From Persicitalea sp964500445 (GTDB lineage Bacteria > Bacteroidota > Bacteroidia > Cytophagales > Spirosomataceae): 64,000 nucleotides of DNA. The stretch spans positions 1 through 64,000 of the forward strand of contig CAZCOG010000014.1 in assembly GCA_964500445.1 (NCBI GenBank), written 5' to 3'. Position numbers and translations under genes: made by a program. The notes under the pieces are model-generated. The model was not told the DNA's origin, did not search any database, and saw nothing but the letters and a program-made list of their open reading frames with translations. Of the stretch, positions 8,013 to 17,471 are shown one piece after another (the first letter of the stretch is position 1; each line of letters begins with the position of its first letter).

Positions 8013-11000
8013 ATGAAAAAAACACTTACCCAACCAGGTAAAGTTCTTCGTTATGTCAAATCAGCCATGAGGTACAGCGCTTTTCTTTTTGCCCTCGTGT
8101 GTTCAGTAGCCACCATGTCAATGGCTGAAGAATCTTACGGACAAAAATTGCTTGATACTCCCGTTTCGTTTAAGTTCAACGAGGTAGCCCTGGACGAGGC
8201 ACTGGATCGGATTGCCCGGCAGACCCACGTAAAATTTGTATTTGTGGGTACCAAACCCATACGCCAGCAAACAATTAGCCTGCAGGCCCAACAACAACCG
8301 CTGGGAACCATTTTACCTAAGCTTTTGCAGCCCTATGGCCTCACCTTCCGCGTTTTGGATAACCGGATCGTCATCCAGAACGACAAACTGCTGCCCGCTC
8401 CGGGCCAAGAACAGCCGGGCTCAGTCCAGTCAATCGAGCCGGAATCTCGACCCAACTTGCCTATTTCACCGCAGCTGCTACGCCGGGTTTCGCCGGGTTT
8501 CGAGCTTCCCCAACCCGAAGCGATTCGTATAACCGGGAAGGTGAGTGATGAAAAAGGGAACGCCTTACCGGGGGTAAATATCCTCATCAAAGGTACCCCA
8601 CAGGGAACCTCGACCGACAGTGATGGGAAATTTCAAATTGAAGTTCCCGATGAAAACTCCATCCTGGTTTTTTCATTTGTCGGGTACGTGAGCCAGGAAA
8701 TAAAAGTGGGTAACAAAACTACCCTGGGTGTCAATCTGGCAGTTGATGAAAGAGCGCTGGAGGAAGTGGTCGTAGTAGGGTTTGGTGCCCGGAAAAAAAA
8801 GGATCTGACAGGCTCTATATCTACTGTCACCGCTGAGACAATCGAAAAAATCGGGACAGCCTCACCGCAGTTTGCCCTTCAGGGCAATACCACCGGCGTA
8901 AGGGTGATTAACACGAGCGGAAATCCAAACGATGCACCGCAGATTTTCGTAAGAGGAATCGGTACCTGGAATGGGGATTCTCAGCCTTTGTACGTCATTG
9001 ATGGTCAGATCCTTGAACCACCCCGTTCGGGGAACGAAGATGAGATCAGTGGTGGTGGTCTTAGTACGCCGCCCAACCTGTTCAACCTCATAAACCCAAA
9101 TGATATCGAATCCATATCAGTACTTAAGGATGCCTCAGCCGCCGCCGTGTATGGGAGCAGGGCCGCCAACGGAGTGGTACTGATCACAACTAAAAAAGGA
9201 AAGCGGGGTGCACCCACGATTGAATTCAGTACCCGTTTGGGGATTAAAAATTCTCCTACCTTTTCCATGCTGAATACTTCCCAGTTCGTCGACCTTACCC
9301 GGGAAATGTATACCAACTCCACCAACCCTGATGTGACTTTGGAAACAAACCTGTACGGAAGGCAGGAACCCAACGACGCCGTGCGTTTGACAAGTTATAA
9401 TCCACAGTTCGACCCGCAAAGCCCTTACTATATTGGCAATACCACTACGTACGACTGGCAGGATGAGCTTGTTAACCGGAATGCGATGAATCAGACTTAC
9501 GACGTGAAGGTGTCAGGAGCCAATGACCGGGTCGATTACTACCTTTCGGCTGGTCTGCTGGACCAGGAGGGGCTGATCAATCGTAACAATTTCAGGAGAT
9601 ATACCGGAGCGATCAACCTCAATGTCCGCGTAACCAATTGGTTGAAAGTTGGGGTGAATTATAAGTATACCAGCCAGCTATCGACAGATTACGGTGGAGA
9701 TCTTCAGGAAATAGCCCGCGTGCCACCCTGGCAGCCGCTCTACGACCCCACCAATAGGTTTGGCTATGCTCCCGTGCTGGATCCGTACCGTCTGGGGAAC
9801 ACCTGGCAGGGTATAAAAATCTATGGGCAGGGAACCAGAAATAACGTTCTGGCATTGAGCGACCTCAATTATGGAAGTTTCGATATTAACCGTAGTCTGG
9901 GACAGTTTTACCTCGAACTGACCCCACTGACAGGCCTGCGGCTACGGGGAAGTCTGAACCTGGATTATTCCAAACAGGACCGGTTTAGCAGAAATGTTTT
10001 CAGCATTGCTAATGTCTTCCGAATCGATGGTCGTGACCCCAAAACGCAGAGCCCCAATGCTCCCAATAGTTTGGGAAGCATGGAGCACCGTATCAACAAT
10101 ATCTTCAACTACCAGTCTGATTTTACGGCTTCTTACGCCCGAACCTTTGCCACAAAGCATCATCTTGACCTCACCGCGGCCGTTCAGGATCAGCGCCACA
10201 AGCGGGAACTGGTGAATCTGAGCTCTGATAATTTGACCAACCTCACCGATGATCCCAAATATACGGGCTACCCCAACGACCTCTCCAATAACAGCTCCAT
10301 CTACGGCTGGTCGATGCGCTATTGGTTTGGGTTAGTGGGAAGGGCCAGCTATAACTATGACTCAAAATACTACCTAGACTTTTCCTATCGGCGAGACGCC
10401 AGCAACGGTTTTGACAAGGACTACCGCTGGGGGAATTTTTATTCCGTTGCCGGAGCCTGGCGCATCAGCAGCGAGTCATTTTTCAATGTTCCCTTTGTCG
10501 ATGACCTGAAACTTCGGGGCGGCTGGGGACAGGCCGGCAACGACCAAGCAGCAGTTGGCCGGTATGCCTTCCTTTCACGGGTATCCGGTGGTTTATCTTC
10601 CTATCGCTGGGGATCGGGAGCTGGAAATGCCCTGGGAAATCTGAGCCTGGGCGCCGTGGTAGGTGATTTCCCCAATCCGTCCTTATCCTGGGAAGTTTCC
10701 ACTACCACCTACCTGGGGTTTGATGCCTATCTCTTGAAAAACAAATTGAATATGACGTTTGAGGTTTACAATCGCGTGACGAGTGGTATTCTTCAAACGG
10801 TTGATTTGCCTCTTTCGGTAGGTACCAGCAACCCACTCTTCAATATTGGGGAAATGGAGAATAAGGGAGTTGATATCTTGGTTGGCTATTCCGACCGGGT
10901 GCGTGACTTTACCTACAACGTCTCTGGAAACATCAGTTTTGTGCGTAATAAAGTTACCAAACTCTACCAGGGACAGCCTTTGTTCATTTCTGGTTTGCTG

Positions 11001-11747
11001 GAAAGAGACCCTTCTGACGTCGCCCGTATCGAAGAAGGCAGGTCCGTTGGAGTCATCTGGGGATACAAGGTAGGAGGCATTTTTCAGTCACAGGACGAGA
11101 TAGACGCCTATTTTACCAAAAATCCGGACAGTAACGTTGGGAACCCGGATTATGTAGAACCTGGCGATATGTACTTTCTTGACATTCAGGGAAATCCGAC
11201 CAGTGAAGAGCCTTTTTACAGCAAATCCCCCGACGGCCGTATCAACGACAATGACCGTACCGAAATCGGTAATACTATCCCTGGCTTTACCTATGGTTTG
11301 AATCTCAACCTGGCGTGGAAAGGGTTCGATGTCTCCACTAGCTTTTATGGCGAGGGCGACGTCCAGAAAATAAATGTAGCAAGACGAACTATGGAAGCCA
11401 TGTCGGGAGGTGGGCCAAACTACCGGGCTACTACCCTGGACCGGTGGACCCCGGAAAACCGCCAAACCGACATGCCCCGAGCTGTTTTTGGCGATCCGGC
11501 TGGGAACAACCGTATCTCTGACCGCTGGGTGGAAAGCGCGGCTTTTTTTCGGCTCAATAACTGGCAGCTCGGGTACACGTTACCAGCATCGGTACTCTCC
11601 AAAGTCAACAATGCGGTCAGGTCGTTACGGGTGTACGTAGGCGGGGAGAACAATCTATACTGGTTCAAGTGGTCTGGAATCGACCCTGTGAATGAATCTT
11701 TTCCTCTTCCCCGGACCTACAGCGTTGGTTTGAATGTGCAATTTTAA
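8013..11747 (+). CDS. SusC/RagA-family TonB-dependent receptor with STN signalling domain
   Basis: ATG 8013 starts a 1244-residue protein; a TTG at 7953 is less likely. In order: signal sequence (ends near SMAEESYGQ), an STN domain (about 45-105) that talks to FecR, a Pro-rich linker, a carboxypeptidase-like regulatory domain (about 170-255, ITGKVSDEKGNALPGVNILI), a TonB-box-like segment (EEVVVVGFG), a plug domain (about 265-385, with SVLKDASAAAVYGSRAANG) and a 22-strand-type barrel ending in aromatic NVQF. It imports oligosaccharides or similar ligands across the outer membrane with the SusD partner 21 bp downstream. The STN domain makes this the sensor arm of the local sigma/anti-sigma system. 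Confidence 0.95.
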   Translation: MKKTLTQPGKVLRYVKSAMRYSAFLFALVCSVATMSMAEESYGQKLLDTPVSFKFNEVALDEALDRIARQTHVKFVFVGTKPIRQQTISLQAQQQPLGTILPKLLQPYGLTFRVLDNRIVIQNDKLLPAPGQEQPGSVQSIEPESRPNLPISPQLLRRVSPGFELPQPEAIRITGKVSDEKGNALPGVNILIKGTPQGTSTDSDGKFQIEVPDENSILVFSFVGYVSQEIKVGNKTTLGVNLAVDERALEEVVVVGFGARKKKDLTGSISTVTAETIEKIGTASPQFALQGNTTGVRVINTSGNPNDAPQIFVRGIGTWNGDSQPLYVIDGQILEPPRSGNEDEISGGGLSTPPNLFNLINPNDIESISVLKDASAAAVYGSRAANGVVLITTKKGKRGAPTIEFSTRLGIKNSPTFSMLNTSQFVDLTREMYTNSTNPDVTLETNLYGRQEPNDAVRLTSYNPQFDPQSPYYIGNTTTYDWQDELVNRNAMNQTYDVKVSGANDRVDYYLSAGLLDQEGLINRNNFRRYTGAINLNVRVTNWLKVGVNYKYTSQLSTDYGGDLQEIARVPPWQPLYDPTNRFGYAPVLDPYRLGNTWQGIKIYGQGTRNNVLALSDLNYGSFDINRSLGQFYLELTPLTGLRLRGSLNLDYSKQDRFSRNVFSIANVFRIDGRDPKTQSPNAPNSLGSMEHRINNIFNYQSDFTASYARTFATKHHLDLTAAVQDQRHKRELVNLSSDNLTNLTDDPKYTGYPNDLSNNSSIYGWSMRYWFGLVGRASYNYDSKYYLDFSYRRDASNGFDKDYRWGNFYSVAGAWRISSESFFNVPFVDDLKLRGGWGQAGNDQAAVGRYAFLSRVSGGLSSYRWGSGAGNALGNLSLGAVVGDFPNPSLSWEVSTTTYLGFDAYLLKNKLNMTFEVYNRVTSGILQTVDLPLSVGTSNPLFNIGEMENKGVDILVGYSDRVRDFTYNVSGNISFVRNKVTKLYQGQPLFISGLLERDPSDVARIEEGRSVGVIWGYKVGGIFQSQDEIDAYFTKNPDSNVGNPDYVEPGDMYFLDIQGNPTSEEPFYSKSPDGRINDNDRTEIGNTIPGFTYGLNLNLAWKGFDVSTSFYGEGDVQKINVARRTMEAMSGGGPNYRATTLDRWTPENRQTDMPRAVFGDPAGNNRISDRWVESAAFFRLNNWQLGYTLPASVLSKVNNAVRSLRVYVGGENNLYWFKWSGIDPVNESFPLPRTYSVGLNVQF

Positions 11748-11768
11748 CAGCCTAGTAAAGAAAACATT

Positions 11769-13349
11769 ATGAAAAGATATTTGAAAATCACTCTAATAAT
11801 ATTGGTTCCTGCGCTGCTGAGTTGCGATCCCACGCTGGTAGATCAGCCCACTTTCAGCCCTACCGAGAATAGTTATTTTTCGAATGTAGTAGAATTCAGG
11901 TCGCAACTTACCAGCGTGTACGCCACGCTGTATGATGACTATCATTTTGCGGCTACGGGATACAATGGTTGGGTCACTTCTACCTGGCTATTGCCGGGCG
12001 ACGACCTCACCGAATCCCGAGGCGTACGTACTTCCGTGGAGTTGTTTGACGGGACGCTGAACCCTAATAACGCTCAACTGCAATATGAATATACCTCATG
12101 CTACAAAATGATCGCCCGGGCAAACATTACCATCGAAAAAGTCCGCACCATAGATTATTCAGGATTTCCTGAGGGCGTGGAGGAGATTTCCCGTATGGAG
12201 GGAGAAGCTCTTTTTCTGCGTGCATATGCTTATTACAAGTTATTTAATCTGTTTGGTTCTGTACCGCTGGTTACAAAGCGGCTCCAGACCGAAAGCGAAA
12301 CTAACACGCCCAAAAGTCCTGCAATGGATATTCTCGATCAGGTTATTGAGGACACTCAAGCTGCAATTCCGATACTACCCGAAAACTGGCCGTCGATTTA
12401 CACCGGAAGAGTAACCAAAAATTCTGCCCGTGGCCTTCTTGCCAAAGCTTTGGTTTTCAGAGGGAATTATACAGGAAATGCCGCAGACTACTCCCAGGCT
12501 TTGCAGATATTCAACTCTATCACTGCCCGTCTGGTGCCCAACTACGTGGATAATTTCCGGGCTGCGACCGAAAATAACCAGGAGTCACTCTTTGAGGTAC
12601 AGGCTGCCGTACCCAGCAGCGGTAACAACAATCTGAGCCTTCGTAACGATGGTCCGTGGCGGGGCGTAGAAAACATGAGTGTTTACCGGGGCTACATGAT
12701 GGAATTTGCCGGTAAAGGAGATTTCAACGATGCCGCCTCTACCAAATTTCTGATTACAGCAAAGCTGCTATCAGCCCATAAGCAAGATCCAAGGATTAAA
12801 GTATTCCTTTCCGAATCTGACGGTTTTGAGGGGCGTATTTTTCAAAAGTACAACAAGCCCGATGGTGCAAACCAATTGTCTGGCTTTAACGGAGGATCAG
12901 TAAATAACGAGCGTATTCTACGCTATGCCGACCTGAAGCTGATTGCGGCCGAAGCGGCTTTGAAAACCGGGCAAACTTCCGTGGCCATCCAGCATGTTAA
13001 CGATGTAAGGCAACGGGCCAGAGAATGGGGCATCGCGACCGGCCTGGCAGGAAGCTCCTCCCTCGAGCCACGACCATCGGGCGAAACCAACAAAACTGTA
13101 ATCATGAACTGGATCATGGATGAACGCTTTGTGGAGCTGGCCGGAGAAGGCCACCGGTGGTGGGACCTGGTACGGTGGCACAAAAGTGGAGACATCGACT
13201 TGGCCGGATGGGACGGCGGGATAAATGATTTCAGTACCTACCTGGCTTCTCCTGTTCAGTTTGATGTAAACAAGCACTTGGTTTTTCCTCTTCCTCAGGC
13301 AGAGATCGACCGAAACAGCGCGATCCAAGAGAATAATCCGGGATACTGA
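11769..13349 (+). CDS. SusD/RagB-family nutrient-binding lipoprotein
   Basis: 526 residues starting MKRYLKITLIILVPALLSC, a lipoprotein signal with Cys as the lipidated residue. The C-terminal signature of SusD proteins is clear (MDERFVELAGEGHRWWDLVRW, then VFPLPQAEIDRNSAIQENNPGY). It is the surface lid that captures glycans for the SusC channel encoded immediately upstream. No SusE/SusF-like gene follows, so the operon seems to end here. Confidence 0.95.
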   Translation: MKRYLKITLIILVPALLSCDPTLVDQPTFSPTENSYFSNVVEFRSQLTSVYATLYDDYHFAATGYNGWVTSTWLLPGDDLTESRGVRTSVELFDGTLNPNNAQLQYEYTSCYKMIARANITIEKVRTIDYSGFPEGVEEISRMEGEALFLRAYAYYKLFNLFGSVPLVTKRLQTESETNTPKSPAMDILDQVIEDTQAAIPILPENWPSIYTGRVTKNSARGLLAKALVFRGNYTGNAADYSQALQIFNSITARLVPNYVDNFRAATENNQESLFEVQAAVPSSGNNNLSLRNDGPWRGVENMSVYRGYMMEFAGKGDFNDAASTKFLITAKLLSAHKQDPRIKVFLSESDGFEGRIFQKYNKPDGANQLSGFNGGSVNNERILRYADLKLIAAEAALKTGQTSVAIQHVNDVRQRAREWGIATGLAGSSSLEPRPSGETNKTVIMNWIMDERFVELAGEGHRWWDLVRWHKSGDIDLAGWDGGINDFSTYLASPVQFDVNKHLVFPLPQAEIDRNSAIQENNPGY

Positions 13350-13661
13350 TGACCAATGATATAACCTGAACCGATTTGCAAGTTGTCGGACGTCCTGACG
13401 CTGCTGTTTGCCCTTTCATTTTGCTTACTAAAAAACCAAGGGAAAGCATTTACAACTATAAATGCAGACTATCAGGTGTTAATTAATCTCCAACCTGTCC
13501 ATGGATGCCACACGACTTGGGTGTCATTCATTGACAGGTTGGAGAAATTTGACAATGCGTACCGGTGCGGTATTCTTATGACTACTAATTGCCAAGGAGT
13601 TTACTGCTTGGACTCAGATAACCATTGTTTATCCACAATCTGCTCTACCATTTTCCCGCCC
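13350..13661. other. Intergenic region between convergent SusD and DinB genes, with a large inverted repeat
   Basis: 312 bp without a convincing gene. It holds a perfect 12-bp inverted repeat (CTCCAACCTGTC at 13488-13499 and GACAGGTTGGAG at 13533-13544) with a 33-nt loop. There is no T-run after the right arm, so it is not a textbook terminator, but it could end transcription of the SusCD operon or encode a structured RNA. Confidence 0.45.
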
Positions 13662-14201
13662 TCAAAACTCAAAAAAAGGTGGCTCAATCCCATTGAGGCG
13701 GAGGTACACGAGCGTTTCGGCCCGGTGATGGGCGACGTGCATGAAGGCACGAAGCAGAAAATCGCGTCCGCTGTGTTTTTTCCAATAATCGTTGTCACCA
13801 AAGCCCGTTTTATCGAGCAGATTTTCGTCCAGGTTTTCCAGAATTTTCGTGCAGTGCTGGTGGCAGCGCGTGTAGTACTCTTTTACCGTGGCTTTGTCCA
13901 TTTGGGTGGGCTCGGCTAAGGCCGACTGCCCGACGATGTTCCCGATAAAGAAGGTATTCCAATGGCCTACATGGGTATACTGCTTGCCGAAAGTCATCTG
14001 CGCGGGTGTCGGTTTGTACGAATACAGCTCGGCCGGCATTTTGTCAAGTACTTTCAGACTATACGACAGAGCCGTTTTCCAGCGGGGCAGGAAATCATTG
14101 AGGAAGGCACTATCAGTAGAAAAAGCCGTTGTTTCCGGTAGTTGGGTCCCGGTAATGAACAGACTACCTGAAATAGTTTTGAGGGCTTGGGTTCTGTTCA
14201 T
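13662..14201 (-). CDS. DinB-family protein
   Basis: 179 residues with the DinB/YfiT four-helix-bundle pattern: metal-ligand candidates in YTHVGHWNTFF (about His 77/80) and in the later FMHVAHHRAETLVYLRLNGIEPP (about 150-172), the usual C-terminal ending of this family. DinB-like proteins are putative metal-dependent, thiol-linked transferases; most Bacteroidota members have no known substrate. It stands alone between two intergenic gaps. Confidence 0.8.
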   Translation of the reverse strand: MNRTQALKTISGSLFITGTQLPETTAFSTDSAFLNDFLPRWKTALSYSLKVLDKMPAELYSYKPTPAQMTFGKQYTHVGHWNTFFIGNIVGQSALAEPTQMDKATVKEYYTRCHQHCTKILENLDENLLDKTGFGDNDYWKKHSGRDFLLRAFMHVAHHRAETLVYLRLNGIEPPFFEF

Positions 14202-14298
14202 TGTAGGCTATGGTTGTAATGAAATAGTAAACTATGAATTTTCCTTGATCCTGTCATAGAAACCACAGATTAGGATTTCTTCAAAACCTCCTCCGGTT

Positions 14299-15084
14299 TC
14301 ATTTCATAGGATACAGTTCTAGGTAAAGCTTGTCAAAATACGAAAGCCGATTCGGGATTGTTTTTTCGATGGTAGTTCCGAGTTCGGGAGAAATTCTTTC
14401 GGTCCTGTATCGAATGGCCAGGTACAACAGGAAAGTCTCGGCAATATCTTCCCGTAGTGGATTGTCGCGGGCGTAGGTCGAGATAAAATTCGTATCCGCT
14501 TTTTGAGCCAATTTCCAGCCCGATGATCTGGCATGATCCCTGTCGAGCGATGTGTGAGAGGCTTCATGAATCAGGGTTTCTTCCAGAATCCCATCCTTCT
14601 CATAGAGATCTGACTGCCCGGTATGGATTAGAATGTTGTTGTTGCCACCTCCAAAAGGTTGGGTACCCTGATGAATCCAAACCGTTTTGATATCCTCACG
14701 CAACACCGTGGGTAGCCGGCCGATTTCTCTGGCATATTTCAACGATTCCTTTGCGGCCACCGCCGAATCCTGAAATTCGGGATTTACCTGAATTTCTATT
14801 TTCAGACCATCTTCAAAATTTGCCTCAAAAAGAAAAGCGTTCACCTTAGTCCACTTATTCACCCGCCTGTCAAACATAGATCGGGAGGCTTGCCCGGCAT
14901 AGGTACTACTGCTGAATGCCGTCGGATCAGAACTGGTAAGTATATCAGGATCGAGAAAGATGGTACCGTGGAAGGGCGGGACTACTTCCGTAGGCATTGA
15001 TGGTCCAAACGGGGTACTAAACCTGCCACAAAAGAATGACAGAAAAACCAGTAGATGGAGGCATGCCTTGAAGAGAATAATCAT
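14299..15084 (-). CDS. Putative secreted zinc metallopeptidase-like protein (HEXXH)
   Basis: 261 residues with a hydrophobic N-terminal segment (MIILFKACLHLLVFLSFFCG), so probably exported. The central region contains HEASHTSLDRDH, a full HEXXH zinc motif at about 190-194, and about 40 residues later REDIAETFLLY, which could supply the third ligand Glu/Asp as in lethal-factor-like zincins (E..AE pattern). I do not recognise a named family. The next gene in the transcription direction is dinB; rpiA lies upstream. Function is inferred only from the motif. Confidence 0.6.
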   Translation of the reverse strand: MIILFKACLHLLVFLSFFCGRFSTPFGPSMPTEVVPPFHGTIFLDPDILTSSDPTAFSSSTYAGQASRSMFDRRVNKWTKVNAFLFEANFEDGLKIEIQVNPEFQDSAVAAKESLKYAREIGRLPTVLREDIKTVWIHQGTQPFGGGNNNILIHTGQSDLYEKDGILEETLIHEASHTSLDRDHARSSGWKLAQKADTNFISTYARDNPLREDIAETFLLYLAIRYRTERISPELGTTIEKTIPNRLSYFDKLYLELYPMK

Positions 15085-15118
15085 GAAGGAGTGCGGCTTT
15101 ATGAATGCAATTGAATAA

Positions 15119-15835
15119 TTACTTGTGCTCAGATCTGTGGGAATCGTGACCGCGGATTAGCTTCGAAAGTTTTTGTCGTTGAGCCGACCCCCATAATAAC
15201 TTTTTCGCCATCTGCACGAATAATCCATGCTCAACCAATCCTGCGATTCCGTTCAATTCTGCCGCAAGGGAAGAGGGATCTTTGATTTGGCCGAAGTCGG
15301 CATCGATGATGTAATTTCCCTCGTCAGTCACGTATTCGGTCGTTCCTGCCCTTCTAACTACCCCTTCACCTTTCAATTGGCTTATCCGCTTCAAGACGAA
15401 GTTGGAGGCAAAAGGAATCACTTCAATCGGTAGTTTGAAGGTACCTAGCACCTCCACCTTTTTGGTAGAATCGGCCATGATGATGAGGTCGGTGGACATA
15501 GAAGCGACAATTTTTTCCCGGAGTAGTGCCCCGCCGCCTCCTTTGATCAAGTTGAGGGAAGGGTCGAATTCGTCGGCGCCGTCGATGGTAATATCTATAG
15601 CATCGACCGTATTGATGTCTACCAGAGGAATACCCAGGGAGGCGGCCAGATCCCGGGTGTGGTCGGAGGTAGGGATCGCCCTGATCTTTAAGCCGTTTTT
15701 GACCAGCCTGCCTATTTCCCGGATTGCATACCCGGCTGTGGAGCCGCTACCGAGTCCGACGATCTGGCCGTCAGACAACAGTTTGACTGCTTCTTTGGCC
15801 GCTAATTCCTTCTCAAATTCTGTGGATGTATTCAT
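15119..15835 (-). CDS. rpiA: Ribose-5-phosphate isomerase A
   Basis: 238 residues. Motifs of the enzyme are intact: GLGSGSTAGYAI phosphate loop (about 27-38), DGADEFDPSLNLIKGGGGAL (about 84-103) with the catalytic Asp/Lys region, and a C-terminal GLVEHGLFVQMA. It interconverts ribose-5-phosphate and ribulose-5-phosphate in the pentose phosphate pathway in the cytosol. The last 11 or so residues (GHDSHRSEHK) lie inside a copy of a repeated intergenic sequence found again at 18884-18922, so the C-terminus seems to have been extended or replaced by the repeat. Confidence 0.95.
   Translation of the reverse strand: MNTSTEFEKELAAKEAVKLLSDGQIVGLGSGSTAGYAIREIGRLVKNGLKIRAIPTSDHTRDLAASLGIPLVDINTVDAIDITIDGADEFDPSLNLIKGGGGALLREKIVASMSTDLIIMADSTKKVEVLGTFKLPIEVIPFASNFVLKRISQLKGEGVVRRAGTTEYVTDEGNYIIDADFGQIKDPSSLAAELNGIAGLVEHGLFVQMAKKLLWGSAQRQKLSKLIRGHDSHRSEHK
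15123..15161. repeat. REP-like repeat, copy 1 (overlaps the rpiA 3' end)
   Basis: About 39 bp beginning TTGTGCTCAGATCTGTGGG and ending CCGCGGATTAGC, roughly 80 percent like the copy at 18884-18922. A related shorter form lies at 18774-18797, and a degenerate one at about 14251-14275 next to another gene end. Confidence 0.55.
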
Positions 15836-15998
15836 CTATCCGGAGATTCGGTTTTTGCTTCGTGAGGCTGAGGTCATCAAAACTAATATGTGAAATGTTT
15901 CATCTATCGCCAACCTATTCCATGGTTTAAGAATATTTGGTTAGGATAGAAATTGTATTCTTAAAGGAGAGCCGAAAAGTGACTTATAAGGAAAATGA

Positions 15999-16427
15999 TT
16001 AATTCGTATTGGCCTCATTATCAGCCGAAAGGTCATCCATAATATTTTTTAGAAATTTTGTTTTGCTCTTTTTCACATCTTTGAGAAACGACGAACTATC
16101 GTCAGTGTTAGAGAGATGCTTCTCTCCCCATAGAGCAATTTCAGTTAAAACAGGTATTAAAGCAATACCTTTTGGGCTGAGCTTATAAAGTCCTTTTACC
16201 AGATTCCCTGGATATGGTAATTTGATGATTATCCCATTATCTTCCAGCAGCTGTAATCTGTTCGCTAATATATTCGTTGCTATTTTTTCCTTGGACTTCC
16301 TGAAATCTCCGTACGTCCGAGATTTATAAAGCATTAAGTCCCTCACTATCAATAGCGACCATTTGTCTCCGAAAATATCCAATGAAGAACTGATTGGACA
16401 ATCGGAGCGCATTTCAGTTGGTTCCAT
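15999..16427 (-). CDS. HxlR-family transcriptional regulator
   Basis: 142 residues with the HxlR winged-helix pattern: an N-terminal Cys in a SDCPISSSLDIFGDKWSLLI-type start (Cys about 10), then YKSRTYGDFRKSKEKIATNILANRL. Members often sense electrophiles or oxidants through that Cys and repress a divergent oxidoreductase. Here the divergent NmrA-type gene starts 138 bp away, and three operator-like sequences lie between them, which fits this model well. Confidence 0.9.
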   Translation of the reverse strand: MEPTEMRSDCPISSSLDIFGDKWSLLIVRDLMLYKSRTYGDFRKSKEKIATNILANRLQLLEDNGIIIKLPYPGNLVKGLYKLSPKGIALIPVLTEIALWGEKHLSNTDDSSSFLKDVKKSKTKFLKNIMDDLSADNEANTN

Positions 16428-16447
16428 AACTTTTTTATTGGTTTTCT

Positions 16448-16530
16448 ACTTGCATATCGAAAGTAAAAATTTAACTTTGTGCTTGCAATATGCAAGTATT
16501 ATTTTTCTTTATCACTTGCATATCAAAAGC
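16448..16530. promoter_or_regulatory. Three operator-like sites at exact 33-bp spacing (HxlR candidate)
   Basis: Three related 17-mers start at 16448 (ACTTGCATATCGAAAGT), 16481 (GCTTGCAATATGCAAGT) and 16514 (ACTTGCATATCAAAAGC). The middle one has perfect CTTGCA/TGCAAG arms. The 33-bp period is about three helical turns, placing all sites on one face of the DNA. They fill the interval between hxlR and the divergent NmrA-type gene, so binding by the HxlR protein is the natural inference. Confidence 0.7.
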
Positions 16531-16564
16531 AATTTAATCATTTGAAACAGTAAAATAGTACATC

Positions 16565-17434
16565 ATGACAAAAATGTTGGTAACAGGAGCTACCGGAGCA
16601 ATTGGAAAAAGAACAGTTGAGCATTTGCTAAAAAAAGGTGTCCCCGCAAGTCAGATCATCGGACTTTCCAGAAAAAAAGAAAGTCTGGAAGACTTAGCTG
16701 CAAAAGGCGTGGAAGTACGCGAAGGTGATTATTTTGATTATGACTCGTTACTTCGTGCGTTTGAAGGCGTTGAGAAAGTAATGCTTACCAGTTCAGTGGC
16801 TTTTACAGACCGATTTACCCAACATTACAATGCGATTACCGCTGCCCGTCAAGCTGGTGTTAAGCACGTAGTGTATATGGCAATTATGCGTAAAGAAGGT
16901 TCAGGACGTATTATACCAGAAGTCACGGAATCAGACCTTTTTACGGAACAAGTACTTAAATCCTCAGGGCTTGATTATACCATTGTATACCACCCGCCTT
17001 TTATGGATGCTTTGCCTCTTTACTATGGTCCCAATCCTTATGAAAATGGAATAAAAGTACCGGCCAAAGATGGAAAAATGGCACCGGCATCAAGAGATGA
17101 ACTGGCGGAAGCACATGCGGTAATACTTTCTACCCCAGGGCACGAGAATAAAACCTATTCATTAGGTGGTTCCAATACTATTTCGTTTTCTGACATGGCA
17201 AGAATCCTTGCGGAAACAAAAGGACAATCTGTTGATTTTACCACCATTACCGCAGAAGAATATATAGATGAGAGAGTTGCGAAAGGGGTTCCTCGTCAGG
17301 TTGCCGAATTTATAACGGGTTGGGTACTGGCCATGGAAGGAGATGAATTCGCATATCAATCAGGCGATTTGGAGCGGTTAATAGGCAGAAAGACAAAAAC
17401 TTTCAGAGAGCTCATGGAAACAACTTTGGCTTAG
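16565..17434 (+). CDS. NmrA-like NAD(P)-binding oxidoreductase (SDR family)
   Basis: 289 residues. The N-terminal Rossmann motif is VTGATGAIGKRTVEHLL; later features (HVVYMAIMRKEGSGRI, DYTIVYHPPFMDALPLYY) resemble the QorB/NmrA atypical SDR group, which reduce quinones or act as redox sensors. The divergent HxlR regulator and shared operator array suggest induction by a reactive electrophile or oxidant. The substrate is not known. Confidence 0.85.
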   Translation: MTKMLVTGATGAIGKRTVEHLLKKGVPASQIIGLSRKKESLEDLAAKGVEVREGDYFDYDSLLRAFEGVEKVMLTSSVAFTDRFTQHYNAITAARQAGVKHVVYMAIMRKEGSGRIIPEVTESDLFTEQVLKSSGLDYTIVYHPPFMDALPLYYGPNPYENGIKVPAKDGKMAPASRDELAEAHAVILSTPGHENKTYSLGGSNTISFSDMARILAETKGQSVDFTTITAEEYIDERVAKGVPRQVAEFITGWVLAMEGDEFAYQSGDLERLIGRKTKTFRELMETTLA

Positions 17435-17471
17435 AATATTTCCGATAGTTTTTTTGCTGTGCTACTTTTAC

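Noticed and set aside
13383..13919. 178-codon plus-strand frame after the SusD gene
   Set aside because: TTG start, no family signature, and its second half is antisense to the DinB gene.
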